A stretch of DNA of 64,000 nt from Zophobihabitans entericus. Its GTDB lineage: Bacteria > Pseudomonadota > Gammaproteobacteria > Enterobacterales > Orbaceae. The stretch lies in assembly GCF_011745665.1 (NCBI RefSeq), contig NZ_CP050253.1, forward strand, positions 223,418 through 287,417, in the 5' to 3' direction. Both the position numbers and the translations under genes were made by a program. Shown in pieces: positions 50,047 through 59,370 of this stretch. The notes beneath the pieces are model-generated. The model was not told the DNA's origin. It saw only the letters and a program-made list of their open reading frames with translations, and did no database searches. Every line of letters starts with the position of its first letter. Within the stretch, counting starts at the first letter, position 1.

Positions 50047-52431
50047 TTAGAAGTTGTATTTTACGCCGACTTGTCCGCTGGCACCTTCGTATTGATCTTT
50101 GCCCCATTGCAAACCGATATGACTGTAAATATGCAGTTTCGGTGTGATAGCACCCTGCATACCGGCTTTCACTTCAAATCGGTTACTTGGAGTGTTATCC
50201 GCGATTTGCTCACCATTAAATCTTAAGGTGTTTTTAGCGCTGTTATAGAGCCAGTTCGCTTCTAAAAATACCTGAGCATTTTTTTGATTTAGCGCATCAC
50301 GCAGGTATAAACGCCCGCCTAAACGGGTTGAGAAACCACTAGCATCATCATCAGAGACACGGACACCATTACTGTCTGTGTGATTATCTGCATCATAATA
50401 GGTGTAAGCCACCTGAGCGTGTGGCTCAATCATCCATTGCCAGCGTTCACTCTCAGCAAACTTATAGGCATAACCTGCTTCAACAGAATTAGTCCATGCA
50501 CGGCTATCATATGTACTGCTTTGAGTTTCATTATCAAACCAGTTGTACATTGTCCATGCATCAACATACCAGCCTTCAGGGAGCTTTTCATTATCGTACC
50601 AGGTGAAATAGGCACCAAGACTGTAACCTTCAATATTTCCTTTCACGCGACTACCAGTAACCTGACTTTTGGTTTCAGTATCATTTTTACCATATGCCGC
50701 CATCAGACCAATGTGGTAGCGGTTATTATCATTATCTGTCCATTGAGCGATGTCACCACCTAAATGCACTAAATAGCCAGTATTATGTTGTTTGAATAGA
50801 TCACCGCCCGCTAAATTTTTAGAATGTGTGGTTGCCAATCTAACCCAAGCTGATGACTGACTGTCATTATCATTTCTAAAACGCTCTGCATACTGAGGCT
50901 CACCTAATCTATCGTGTAAGCTGTGCATAAATAAACCGGTTGCTGCAGTCTGATTACCTAAATAAGTACCGATATCCGGATTGAGTTGTTCGCTGGTTGT
51001 TCTTAAATACCAGTTTTGATCGGCAGCATTAGTTGTTGAGCCCTGATGCAGAGTATATTCATAAATACCAGCACGAACAGGACTGTTTAAGGCAAAGTTG
51101 TTACTGGTTGATGTGCCATTCACTTCAACGACTTTAATCCCATCACCTGAAGTTAATCCACCTGAACCACCAGAGTTAGTGATGTTAAGTAAGTGCTGAC
51201 CCGCACCACTTTGGCTAATAATGATTTTATCAGTCTCTTGAGAACTGCCGTCATCCAGTTTGGTTTGCATCCAAAATGTATGATTTGTTCCCGACAGTGT
51301 ACCCATTGTTAAGGTTTTATATGCTCCTGCTGATGGCATAAAATAAATATCACTATCCGAACCACTCAGCAATGTTAGTGCTGAATTTTGGTCAAAATAC
51401 CACTTAGAATCCGTAAGATTAAAATTAATTACACCGCCACTTATCAGCGCAGTATTTCCATCAATAATTGAACCTGCTACGGTACTCATATCAATCTGCG
51501 AATTGGCGCCAGAAGAGATAAAATGCCCACTCACATTGACGAGTGCATTATTAACCAGAATCTTGCCCCCATTTATGGCAAATAAGGCATAGGAGCTATC
51601 TGCTTTTGATGCAAGGATTGAGAGGGTATTGGCAATTTTTACTGTGCCAGCAGTAGAATAAACACCAATACGACTATAAGTATAGCCATTATCAATAAAA
51701 TTTATGGATAAACCGTTGTTAAAATCAGCCTGATTATTAGAGTTATACATCCCATAATTATAACCAGAGAAGCTATGTGTCGCGGTCATATTAATCGAAA
51801 CCGCGTCATTTAATGTCAGCTTACCATTTGTACTGGTAAAATTAAGGATACCAACAGAGCTTGTATCAATATCATTCAGATCAATTTTTACTTGTTTATC
51901 AATGGTAGTTACACCCATATTCTGGATGCCTATTGAGCCTGCCTGCACATTAACATCATCAAAACTATTTTTGGTATTGTTCCCTAAATAGATACCAAAT
52001 CCAATTTTATCTGGACTAATAACATTGGCAGTGCCTGTGACATGTAATTCTGAACCTGCATCGGTGGAAGCCAGGGCAAAGTAGTCATTTCCTGCGCCGA
52101 CGACTGCGGTTAATCCATTATTAAAATAGGCTTTTGCACCAGTTACAACAAGGATAGCATCTCCCATGCCATTGTTGGTTACATGGACGTGGTCATCAAC
52201 AATTAATATGGCATTGAGTTCGCTACTTAAAACACCGGTATGGGCCATACTGTCGCTAAGATAGGCGGTACCAGTATTTTGAATATGAAGTGTGTTTCCG
52301 GCCCCTTTGACAAAAGTATGTCCGCGCGGAAAATCTGAATCGGTCAGAATAGTTGTGCCACTATTAGCGGTGTTTGTTAAGCATGCTAATAAAACACCAA
52401 GATAGATTGGTGTATAACGTCTTCTTTTCAT
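50047..52431 (-). CDS. Autotransporter with C-terminal beta-barrel
   Basis: Type Va secreted protein of 794 residues. Signal peptide 1-24 (basic MKRRR, hydrophobic core, ANS). Passenger about 25-500 is rich in N, G, S and T with many short repeats of hydrophobic beta-strand pattern (for example FNNGLTAV, FNNGLSIN), as expected of a right-handed beta-helix. The translocator about 505-794 starts near LGEPQYAERFRND and ends in the typical C-terminal VGVKYNF with a final Phe. No protease triad or RGD motif noticed; adhesin-like is the likely role. The gene is flanked by hairpin repeats, with a truncated regulator gene upstream. Confidence 0.88.
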   Translation of the reverse strand: MKRRRYTPIYLGVLLACLTNTANSGTTILTDSDFPRGHTFVKGAGNTLHIQNTGTAYLSDSMAHTGVLSSELNAILIVDDHVHVTNNGMGDAILVVTGAKAYFNNGLTAVVGAGNDYFALASTDAGSELHVTGTANVISPDKIGFGIYLGNNTKNSFDDVNVQAGSIGIQNMGVTTIDKQVKIDLNDIDTSSVGILNFTSTNGKLTLNDAVSINMTATHSFSGYNYGMYNSNNQADFNNGLSINFIDNGYTYSRIGVYSTAGTVKIANTLSILASKADSSYALFAINGGKILVNNALVNVSGHFISSGANSQIDMSTVAGSIIDGNTALISGGVINFNLTDSKWYFDQNSALTLLSGSDSDIYFMPSAGAYKTLTMGTLSGTNHTFWMQTKLDDGSSQETDKIIISQSGAGQHLLNITNSGGSGGLTSGDGIKVVEVNGTSTSNNFALNSPVRAGIYEYTLHQGSTTNAADQNWYLRTTSEQLNPDIGTYLGNQTAATGLFMHSLHDRLGEPQYAERFRNDNDSQSSAWVRLATTHSKNLAGGDLFKQHNTGYLVHLGGDIAQWTDNDNNRYHIGLMAAYGKNDTETKSQVTGSRVKGNIEGYSLGAYFTWYDNEKLPEGWYVDAWTMYNWFDNETQSSTYDSRAWTNSVEAGYAYKFAESERWQWMIEPHAQVAYTYYDADNHTDSNGVRVSDDDASGFSTRLGGRLYLRDALNQKNAQVFLEANWLYNSAKNTLRFNGEQIADNTPSNRFEVKAGMQGAITPKLHIYSHIGLQWGKDQYEGASGQVGVKYNF

Positions 52432-52642
52432 TCCCTACCATTCCTTGTTAATATAAAATTAACATATTTCTTTATTATGTTTATTTAGATTGATCATATT
52501 TCTTATAGTTTATTGTGTAATAATACATGGTTATCTCAAATTTAGAAATATCGTTTACACAGAAAATTGTTGCAGATCACAATAATGAATATCTTTATCT
52601 GATAAGGGTTTGGATAGATTTAATGGTAGAAAATGATAAATC

Positions 52643-52903
52643 TTACGTTGTTTCTCTAGCGATCAGTTTAAATCCAACATCTACCATTTTTTGCTCAACT
52701 GCTTTCCCTTCAATTTTATCAACCAACATATCAGCAGCGTGCACACCAACTACATGTTTATCAATAAATATGGTAGAGATTGCCGGATAAGCCAGTGCTG
52801 AAGATGAGAAATCACTAAAGCCGATCACAGCCAGTTGTTCCGAAATTTTGATCTTACAGCGCATCGCTTCTGCAATACTGAGCGCTGAATAGTCATTTAC
52901 CTT
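52643..52903 (-). pseudogene. LacI-family regulator remnant (C-terminal fragment)
   Basis: An open frame of 86 codons on the minus strand encodes the end of a LacI/GntR-type repressor. VNDYSALSIAEAMR comes first, then VIGFSDFSSSALAYPAISTI and HVVGVHAADMLVDKI, which are the effector-domain signature segments around the last 85 residues of such proteins. The helix-turn-helix and the first three quarters are absent. The frame is closed upstream by a stop that lies in a family B hairpin repeat, with nothing LacI-like beyond. A Met at 52864 gives a 73-residue product but there is no sensible start. I therefore read it as a relic of a 5'-deleted gene. Confidence 0.8.
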
Positions 52904-52930
52904 TTAAAGCGCCGACATCGTCGCGCAACC
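52904..52930. repeat. Hairpin repeat, family B, next to LacI remnant
   Basis: TTTTAAAGCGCCGACATCGT begins the element; the stem is CGAC/GTCG extended to GCG(C)CGAC/GTCGCGC with one bulged C, followed by CAACC as in the other family B copies. Confidence 0.7.
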
Positions 52931-53025
52931 TGAATGGCACTTTACTTCATTTGTCTGTGCATTGTAAGATGTTGGAATATTCGATTTTAGATATTTTTCT
53001 TAGCCACCATTAATGGATAAATCAT

Positions 53026-54012
53026 ATGAAACTCACAGCAAAATCATGGACATGGCAACATAAAGGTGAACCTACCGATCTGGTTTTAAAAGATAAAGTT
53101 ATTCCGACCTTAAATGATAATGAAGTATTAATTAAAAATACCGCTATCGGGCTTAATCCTGTTGACTGGAAACTTATTGAGTGGGGGCATAGTCAGTGGC
53201 AACCAGATACTGTACCGGGTGTTGACGCTGCCGGAGTGATCATTGCAACGGGTAAGAATATGCAACATTGGCGTATCGGTACCCGTGTTTGCTATCATAC
53301 TGATTTATCAAAAGATGGTAGTTTCAGTACGCATACGATTGTATCCGGAATCGCTATTTTACCTATCCCTGATTATATTACTGATGAAGCAGCCGCTGCT
53401 TTCCCTTGTCCATCACTCACTGCATGGCAGGCATTTGAAAAGATCCCAGCTTTAGCCGGTAAAACAGTTCTGGTTAGTAGTGCAGGTGGTTCAGTTGGGT
53501 ATCTGCTCACTCAACTACTGATTCAGGCAAATGCAAGGGTTTATGTAACGGCTAGTACCAAACATCATGCCGAATTTTTAGCGATGGGCGTCATTAAAGC
53601 TGTCGATTACAAACAGGCCGATTGGCAAAATCAAATGTTACAAGCCCTGCATGGCAACCATTTTGATGCTGCTTTTGATATGGTCAATGGTGAACACGCT
53701 GCATCTTTAGTCAAACTGCTTGGTTATTATGGGCATTTAGTTTCGGTTCAGGATCGGGTCGAGCAAAATCCAGTTCCTGCATTTACGACCTGCGTTTCAC
53801 TACACGAGATTGCACTCGGAGCTTTTCATAAGTTTGCATCACCAGAGCAAATCACACGCCTGATGCGAGATGGTGACAACCTATTAAAACAAATCGGACA
53901 GGCATTTAAACAGCGTAATCTGTCCGTTGATACTTTTGATAATCTACCAAAACATTTAGCTGAGATGAAAAAAAGTCATTCATCAACAAAGTATATAGTG
54001 AAGACTGAATGA
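53026..54012 (+). CDS. Zinc-type alcohol dehydrogenase / quinone oxidoreductase-like protein
   Basis: Medium-chain dehydrogenase/reductase of 328 residues. N-terminal GroES-like domain (about 1-130; NEVLIKNTAIGLNPVDWKLIEWG) lacks the catalytic zinc cysteine/histidine set and structural zinc cysteines, so it belongs with zinc-independent quinone or enone reductases. The Rossmann domain motif is VLVSSAGGSVGYLLTQLL (about 147-165). C-terminal segment TFDNLPKHLAEMKKSHSSTKYIVK. Substrate unknown. It is monocistronic, with two hairpins after the stop, and flanked upstream by a regulator relic. Confidence 0.82.
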   Translation: MKLTAKSWTWQHKGEPTDLVLKDKVIPTLNDNEVLIKNTAIGLNPVDWKLIEWGHSQWQPDTVPGVDAAGVIIATGKNMQHWRIGTRVCYHTDLSKDGSFSTHTIVSGIAILPIPDYITDEAAAAFPCPSLTAWQAFEKIPALAGKTVLVSSAGGSVGYLLTQLLIQANARVYVTASTKHHAEFLAMGVIKAVDYKQADWQNQMLQALHGNHFDAAFDMVNGEHAASLVKLLGYYGHLVSVQDRVEQNPVPAFTTCVSLHEIALGAFHKFASPEQITRLMRDGDNLLKQIGQAFKQRNLSVDTFDNLPKHLAEMKKSHSSTKYIVKTE

Positions 54013-54019
54013 CTTTAAA

Positions 54020-54095
54020 GAAGAGTATATTTACTCTTCGCTAGCCTCCAAAAGATGAATTTTTAGTTCATGTTTGGAGGCTTTATTATTATTTT
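54020..54095 (+). terminator. Double hairpin terminator after oxidoreductase gene
   Basis: First AAGAGTA/TACTCTT (54021-54038), then a long stem AGCCTCCAAA/TTTGGAGGCT with inner ATGAA/TTCAT (54043-54082), followed by TTATTATTATTTTATT. The second is a strong intrinsic terminator. Confidence 0.85.
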
Positions 54096-54118
54096 ATTAC
54101 AAATAAGTTCATCTAACT

Positions 54119-55690
54119 TTATAACTTCTCACGTTTTATCAATAAACTTTGTGCAAGATAGTTTCCTGTTTTAGTTGTACATAATCCGCCCTGACAGGTA
54201 CAACGAAAAGCTGCGGGTAGTTTCTGTCCAACGTCATACATAGAATGAATAGTTTCATCCAGTGGAATGACAGGATTGAACCCCCACATCACCATATTTG
54301 CTGATAATGCTGCATTGCTTACTGAACTTACATTACGACTAATACAAGGAATTTCAGTCAGTCCACCAACTGGATCACAAATAAGCCCAAGCATATTTTG
54401 TAATGCCATAGAGGCAGCCTGAAATGCCTGTTCAATATTCCCACCTAATAATTGTACAATACCTCCTGCGGCCATAGCACTTGCCGACCCATTCTCGGCC
54501 TGACAAGCTGCAACTTCGGCACCAAAAGAAGCATTATTTGAAATAAACGACCCAATTAACCCACTAACCAGTAACCCTTTCATAATATCTTTTTTAGGTA
54601 AATTGAGACTTTCACCAATAGTGATAATTGCAGCAGGAATAACCCCACTTGAGCCCGCTGTTGGTGCAGCAACAACAATATTATGTGCGCAGCTGTTTTC
54701 CATGACAGAAATAGCCGCTAAAGCAGCCTCATTTAACACACCTGATGGTATTGCATTAGTACTTTTAATCGCCTGTTTCATTTCCTGAGCTTTATAAGGT
54801 AAAAAACCATACATAGGTGTTTTTTCCGGATCAGGGGGAATAGTCGACAGTTTCATGATGTCATAAGTTTGTTCTGCCAATTGCCATATTTCTTCCTGCG
54901 TGACTTTGCTAATTGAAATTTCATAATCCAGAGCAATTTCCCACATCGGTTTTCCTGTTGCCTTGGCATAGGCTAATGCCCCTTCAGCATTAGTAAAAAG
55001 TGCAATAGGGTTTGGTTGTATTGCAACTGGCATAATGACTGGTGCGTATTTTACCCATAACACATTAGGTTGTTTATTAAGTGCTAAGAGTTTTTCTTTT
55101 GTTTTTTCATCAAAAGCTGATACAGCGTGTAACATCCTGCCATCTTTTGATGATGTGTTTACTATCACATCTAACTGATCCAGCATTTCAGTTATTTGCG
55201 TTGCATGACCGGACGCGGAACAGATAAAAATCTGCTCTTTAGCACCATCAATAAATACAGGTAAGCCATTTAATTCAACAATTTCAAACATTCCTCCACC
55301 GGTTGAAAATGTTAAAACAGATAATTCAATTTCATTTTTTTCATTATAGACATTAATTAAAGCCTCATTCGGATGCCTCGAAGAAAGCTTTTGTTTAGAA
55401 AACCAGATTTCTTTACCTAAACTTTTTGCTATTTCTACTGCATCTTTGACCTGAGCGTTGTCTGTTTTAAAACCCAATAATCCACCGGTAAAACCGAAAT
55501 TCGACCCCTGACCAATATACGTTTCAGGATAAGAGCCACTTTCATCAAAAATAATATTGGCTTTGTTGATTTCTCGTCCAAATAGCAATCTTGTTTCTAA
55601 CCCAATTCTGGCACAACCTGCAGAATGGGAACTCGAAGGGCCGCACATAATCGGCCCCAAAACATCATTAAAAATACTATGCACAATCAT
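54119..55690 (-). CDS. L-serine ammonia-lyase, iron-sulfur type (fused alpha/beta)
   Basis: Deaminates L-serine to pyruvate and ammonia, with a [4Fe-4S] cluster. 523 residues. The beta-like half has GPIMCGPSSSHSAGCARIG near the N-terminus and an ACT/ASB-like region. The alpha-like half has AAPTAGSSGVIPA, FGAEVAACQAENGSASAMAAGGI, and cluster-type cysteines in ENSCAHNI, LICDPVGGLTEIPCISRN and CTCQGGLC. It is longer than E. coli SdaA (454) by an insertion in the centre (about 190-300). Nine bp upstream lies the transporter gene, so they form a transport-degradation pair. L-serine is the family substrate; other beta-hydroxy or sulfur amino acids are not excluded. Confidence 0.85.
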   Translation of the reverse strand: MIVHSIFNDVLGPIMCGPSSSHSAGCARIGLETRLLFGREINKANIIFDESGSYPETYIGQGSNFGFTGGLLGFKTDNAQVKDAVEIAKSLGKEIWFSKQKLSSRHPNEALINVYNEKNEIELSVLTFSTGGGMFEIVELNGLPVFIDGAKEQIFICSASGHATQITEMLDQLDVIVNTSSKDGRMLHAVSAFDEKTKEKLLALNKQPNVLWVKYAPVIMPVAIQPNPIALFTNAEGALAYAKATGKPMWEIALDYEISISKVTQEEIWQLAEQTYDIMKLSTIPPDPEKTPMYGFLPYKAQEMKQAIKSTNAIPSGVLNEAALAAISVMENSCAHNIVVAAPTAGSSGVIPAAIITIGESLNLPKKDIMKGLLVSGLIGSFISNNASFGAEVAACQAENGSASAMAAGGIVQLLGGNIEQAFQAASMALQNMLGLICDPVGGLTEIPCISRNVSSVSNAALSANMVMWGFNPVIPLDETIHSMYDVGQKLPAAFRCTCQGGLCTTKTGNYLAQSLLIKREKL

Positions 55691-55699
55691 ATAGCCTCA

Positions 55700-56785
55700 T
55701 TATTTGCGATGTTTAGCTAAGTAAATACGAATAAATTTCACTACCATCAAAATCACGATCAGTGAACCGACATATCCACTCATGATATAAACAGCATTGA
55801 TAATGACATCGAATGGCACGGCAACCGCACCCAGTAATGCAACAATAGAGACACCCCAAATGATCAATTTATGTTTTTTAGTCCCTTCATCTGAGAATTT
55901 AATCGCAATAACGTGCAGCAATGGTGTAGAGATGGTATAGATAGCAAAGAAGATTAACGCACCAAATGCAATACCTAACGGAGCCCAAATTTCTTTGGCT
56001 AAGAATAGATTGATAATTTGCCTATTGGCTACCTGATCAATATTAGAAGTAATAGCAAAAGAAGCCATGATATCAAGCAAGGCATAAATCACTAAACCAA
56101 TACTTTGACCAATCACTAATGGTTTGAAATCAAATTTTGTGGCTAAATCTGCAGAGAATGCTGCTAAAAATAGTACCATTAACCCAACTAAAGAAATACC
56201 GGAAAGAAACCAATTGGGAGCAACTTTTAATAACTCAAATTCACCTTCTTCAATACGAACCGCATTCATATCGATATTACTACCATTCATCATCAGAGTG
56301 GCAATACTCACAATAATCACAAATGCAGTTAAAAATGGCATGATGATACCAAGTGACTTAAGAACTGAATTTAATCCGATGGATACCGTTCCGGCAGTGA
56401 TAATAGCTGTAATGACTGCACCAATAATTAGCGGTAGACCATATTGTTCGTACAGGATTGAACCACCTGCTGCAATCTCGGCAATAAACATGGTAAAGCA
56501 GAACAACAGCGAGAACCACTCGATGACTTTGCCAACTAGCGAACCACAGAAGAAAGTGAAGACTTCCGTTCCTTTGGTACAACCGCCATACTTACCCGCA
56601 TAAATAAAACCAATATTGACAAAAATAATTACTACACTAAACACCAAACCAACGCCAATAGCGTTATGCCCAAAAGGAACAAAAAACTGTATTGTTTCTT
56701 GACCACTCATAAACCCACCACCAATCAGGTAGCCTAAACTCGATGCAATAAAAATATATACCTGGCTTAAAAATAGTTTATTCAT
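55700..56785 (-). CDS. YkvI-family membrane transporter
   Basis: 361 residues with about ten hydrophobic helices. The N-terminus FIASSLGYLIGGGFMSGQETIQFF has the glycine-rich first helix typical of APC/LeuT-fold amino-acid transporters and matches the uncharacterised YkvI membrane protein family. It is 9 bp upstream of the serine dehydratase gene, implying that it imports the amino acid which that enzyme degrades (inference). No signal or soluble domain. The spacer upstream is AT-rich with a small palindrome. Confidence 0.75.
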   Translation of the reverse strand: MNKLFLSQVYIFIASSLGYLIGGGFMSGQETIQFFVPFGHNAIGVGLVFSVVIIFVNIGFIYAGKYGGCTKGTEVFTFFCGSLVGKVIEWFSLLFCFTMFIAEIAAGGSILYEQYGLPLIIGAVITAIITAGTVSIGLNSVLKSLGIIMPFLTAFVIIVSIATLMMNGSNIDMNAVRIEEGEFELLKVAPNWFLSGISLVGLMVLFLAAFSADLATKFDFKPLVIGQSIGLVIYALLDIMASFAITSNIDQVANRQIINLFLAKEIWAPLGIAFGALIFFAIYTISTPLLHVIAIKFSDEGTKKHKLIIWGVSIVALLGAVAVPFDVIINAVYIMSGYVGSLIVILMVVKFIRIYLAKHRK

Positions 56786-57134
56786 ACATTATCCTCACCT
56801 AAATTTTAATATTTTTGAAATTTACACTTGGAATTATCATAATCATAAAAAAATAAGCTTAATTATTTACAATCGTAAATATAAACTATCATAATTATTA
56901 TTTTGTTCTATATATATTTTCATAATAATAAAAAAATATTTATATTTGTGAATTAGATCAAATTTATATCAATATTGATGATAACTAAAAAGAATATAGT
57001 GATTTACAAACAGGATGAGTGACATGAGTTTATTAAATAAATATAAGTGGATATCTTGAAGTTTAATAACAAATGAGAAATTAAAATTATCAAGTGATAT
57101 GAATGGAGGGATAGTGTACTCAAATCCCGCAAAT
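56786..57134. promoter_or_regulatory. AT-rich spacer with small palindrome upstream of transporter
   Basis: Very AT-rich region between the XRE-cupin gene and the transporter gene, both on the minus strand. TATTTAC-AATC-GTAAATA (56864-56881) is a 7-bp-arm palindrome 79 bp before the transporter start and is a candidate operator. No gene fits here; a small frame at 56969-57178 is a shadow. Confidence 0.3.
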
Positions 57135-57689
57135 TTATTTTTTCTTATAGAACCAGTAGCTAATACAAGTCGAATCACCTACATTTTTAAAAGTATGCAG
57201 GGTGTTTTTCTTGATATAGATAGTATCGCCTGCGTTAATAATGAATTCTTGATCTAACATCTCTATACATAAACTTCCCTGAGTGATGATAGCAAGTTCG
57301 TCATAATCATGACCCCAGGAAGTTCGTTCATAATTAATACCTTTCTCAACCGTAATACAGATGCCTTCTATATCGTTCTCACCACTATTTAGCATCTCAT
57401 ATTTAACTTTTCCCGCTTCTGAGAAAAAAACCTCTCTTTCACCCGCTCTAATAACAGGGCTTACTGTAGAATCATGAGCAGCCAAAATATCAGTAATGTT
57501 CACATTTAAGGCAAAACACACTTTTTGTAACTGATATATAGTTGGGCTGATTACGTTTCTTTCCAGATTACTTAAATAACCACTGGATAGACCACTTGCA
57601 GCCGATAGCTGTTGTAATGTCTTATTTTGCTGTTTCCTGATTTCTTTTATTCTTAGCCCAACATTACAATCCGGAAAATCTTCGTTCAT
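57135..57689 (-). CDS. XRE-family regulator with cupin domain
   Basis: 184 residues. N-terminal XRE helix-turn-helix (about 11-66; IKEIRKQQNKTLQQLSAASGLSSGYLSNLERN), C-terminal cupin (about 105-180; DELAIITQGSLCIEM, NAGDTIYIKKNTLHTFKNVG). Such proteins often sense a small ligand through the cupin and control adjacent transport or catabolic genes. The next genes downstream on the same strand are the YkvI-like transporter and serine dehydratase, the likely targets (inference). Palindromic operators are not obvious. Confidence 0.86.
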   Translation of the reverse strand: MNEDFPDCNVGLRIKEIRKQQNKTLQQLSAASGLSSGYLSNLERNVISPTIYQLQKVCFALNVNITDILAAHDSTVSPVIRAGEREVFFSEAGKVKYEMLNSGENDIEGICITVEKGINYERTSWGHDYDELAIITQGSLCIEMLDQEFIINAGDTIYIKKNTLHTFKNVGDSTCISYWFYKKK

Positions 57690-57816
57690 TGATTCATTAC
57701 GCCTCAGTATGACTTTATTTATCCTATAAAGATTATATCGAAATTTAACCGTGTCAAGATGTTATATTACAGGAAGTTGTCGTAGTTTACTTGCCAGGTT
57801 TTTATTTTATAATCCA

Positions 57817-58077
57817 TCAATAATATTCTATTTCTCTGGTAGCAAATATAGACTCTGTTGGTGAATCACTATCTGTCATAATAGTCACTTTAGTCCATTC
57901 ACCATACTGGTTGTAATCACTAAAAAGCATTTCACTACTCCCTTCGGATCCATCAGCTAAAGTAGCCTGCATTTCAAGTCGGCTGATGCGCATTTGATCA
58001 TCATAAAAGAAAGTATTTTTTTCTCTATAGAGCTCCTGATCATTTTGAAATATGATCTCCAAAGTCTCAGCAATCAT
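57817..58077 (-). CDS. Small protein of unknown function, possibly a fragment
   Basis: 86 residues, acidic, no membrane segment. The end of the sequence (GEWTKVTIM...REIEYY) resembles the C-terminal part of cell-surface proteins with YD-like strands of the form GNWT...REIEYY, a pattern I know from uncharacterised lipoprotein-like families. The frame stays open ten codons upstream of the Met. A neighbouring frame just upstream reads LIGCKEAGESHTELSGKRI, lipobox-like. This could therefore be a frameshifted or 5'-truncated lipoprotein gene. No ribosome binding site is evident. Confidence 0.4.
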   Translation of the reverse strand: MIAETLEIIFQNDQELYREKNTFFYDDQMRISRLEMQATLADGSEGSSEMLFSDYNQYGEWTKVTIMTDSDSPTESIFATREIEYY

Positions 58078-58184
58078 ATTCTCTTGCCACTTAATTCTGT
58101 ATGGCTTTCACCTGCTTCCTTACAACCTATTAACTTTCTGCTAATATTTTTATTTTTGGTGCCAATTAAAATGACTTAAATAGT

Positions 58185-59363
58185 TTAGATCTTCACCGTT
58201 CTGGTACTACGAATAATGAGTGGTATAGCAATAATATAAACGACCACAACCGATAGCCAAATAGCACCAGGCCAATCAGCCTGAACCACAAAGTAAAAGG
58301 TTGAAAAAACAAGCGGAGCTATGATAGAAGCTAAACTCACAGCCGATGCCAGCACCCCCTGAAACTGCCCCTGATGGTCGGGATCAACTTGTCTGGTTGC
58401 CAATGATTGCAATGCTGGTGAGCCAATGCCACCCAGGGCAAACATAGGCATGATAGCAAACACAATCCAGCTTTGTGTGGTGAAGGCTAAAATAGTCAGC
58501 GCAGTACAGGAACAGGCAACACCCACTAATACTGCGCCACGTTCACCAAATAACTTAGTTGCAGGGCCCGGTAAAAATGCCTGTACTAGCGTCTGGCACA
58601 CACCAAATGCACCCAGTGACAAACCTACCCAGAGTCCATTCCACTGAAAGGTATCAAAGCCCCAAAGTGCCCAGCAGGTACCGTATACTTCTCCTGTTGC
58701 ACTTAAAATGAAAAAGACCAGAACAATGGGTAGAATCCCTTTCATAGTAAAAGCCCAGCGCAGAGGTCTTAAAGGATTAAGTGAACTTAAATTAATTTTT
58801 TGACGCATTGGTGTTCTGGATTCAGGCAACACAAATAGTGCCAGCAGAAAATTACAACCATTGAGTACCGCTGCGGCAATAAATGGCAATCTTAGCCAGT
58901 AATCACCAAGGATCCCACCAAGTACCGGACCAATAATAAACCCGATACCAAACATAGCGTTAAACAGACCAAATCGTCCTGCTCGTTCATTTTCTGGCGT
59001 AACATCTGTGATATAAGCCATCGCAACCGAGACATTGGCGCTACTTAAACCAGCAATTGCCCGACCAAGTAATAACATCCAAAGATGTGGTGCAAATGCC
59101 ATAATCACGTAATCAATGGCTGCACCTGCTAGTGATACCAGCAGCACCGGGCGCCGGCCGACATTATCACTCAGCGCCCCCAGTACCGGAGCAAAAATAA
59201 ATTGAATCGCTGCATACAACGCCGTCATAATTCCAATGTAAGGGGCAATATTATGTGCGTGCGTGACTTCTTCAAGCAACCTTGGCAAAATAGGGAAAAT
59301 AAGACCAATGCCGGCAGCATCAAGACAAATTGCAGCAAAAATAACAATCAGAGGTTTGTTCAT
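58185..59363 (-). CDS. TetA-like tetracycline efflux MFS transporter
   Basis: Proton antiporter of 392 residues with 12 helices, very like TetA-type pumps. N-terminal region LDAAGIGLIFPILPRLLEEVTHAHNIAPYIG, motif A GALSDNVGRRPVLL, ITDVTPENERAGRFG, and motif C GIGFIIGPVLGGILGD match TetA(A/C-like) almost continuously. No tetR gene lies beside it. Upstream is a hairpin that contains the ribosome binding site (see separate entry). The assignment as tetracycline pump is by family; other substrates are possible. Base use looks as in the neighbours, so recent transfer is not obvious. Confidence 0.82.
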   Translation of the reverse strand: MNKPLIVIFAAICLDAAGIGLIFPILPRLLEEVTHAHNIAPYIGIMTALYAAIQFIFAPVLGALSDNVGRRPVLLVSLAGAAIDYVIMAFAPHLWMLLLGRAIAGLSSANVSVAMAYITDVTPENERAGRFGLFNAMFGIGFIIGPVLGGILGDYWLRLPFIAAAVLNGCNFLLALFVLPESRTPMRQKINLSSLNPLRPLRWAFTMKGILPIVLVFFILSATGEVYGTCWALWGFDTFQWNGLWVGLSLGAFGVCQTLVQAFLPGPATKLFGERGAVLVGVACSCTALTILAFTTQSWIVFAIMPMFALGGIGSPALQSLATRQVDPDHQGQFQGVLASAVSLASIIAPLVFSTFYFVVQADWPGAIWLSVVVVYIIAIPLIIRSTRTVKI

Positions 59364-59370
59364 AAATAAA

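Noticed and set aside
52527..52790. 87-codon frame on the plus strand
   Set aside because: Antisense to the LacI remnant, whose translation has clear family similarity.
49971..52930. Insertion sequence or genomic island around the autotransporter
   Set aside because: No transposase, integrase or terminal inverted repeats; the flanking hairpins belong to repeats found throughout the window.
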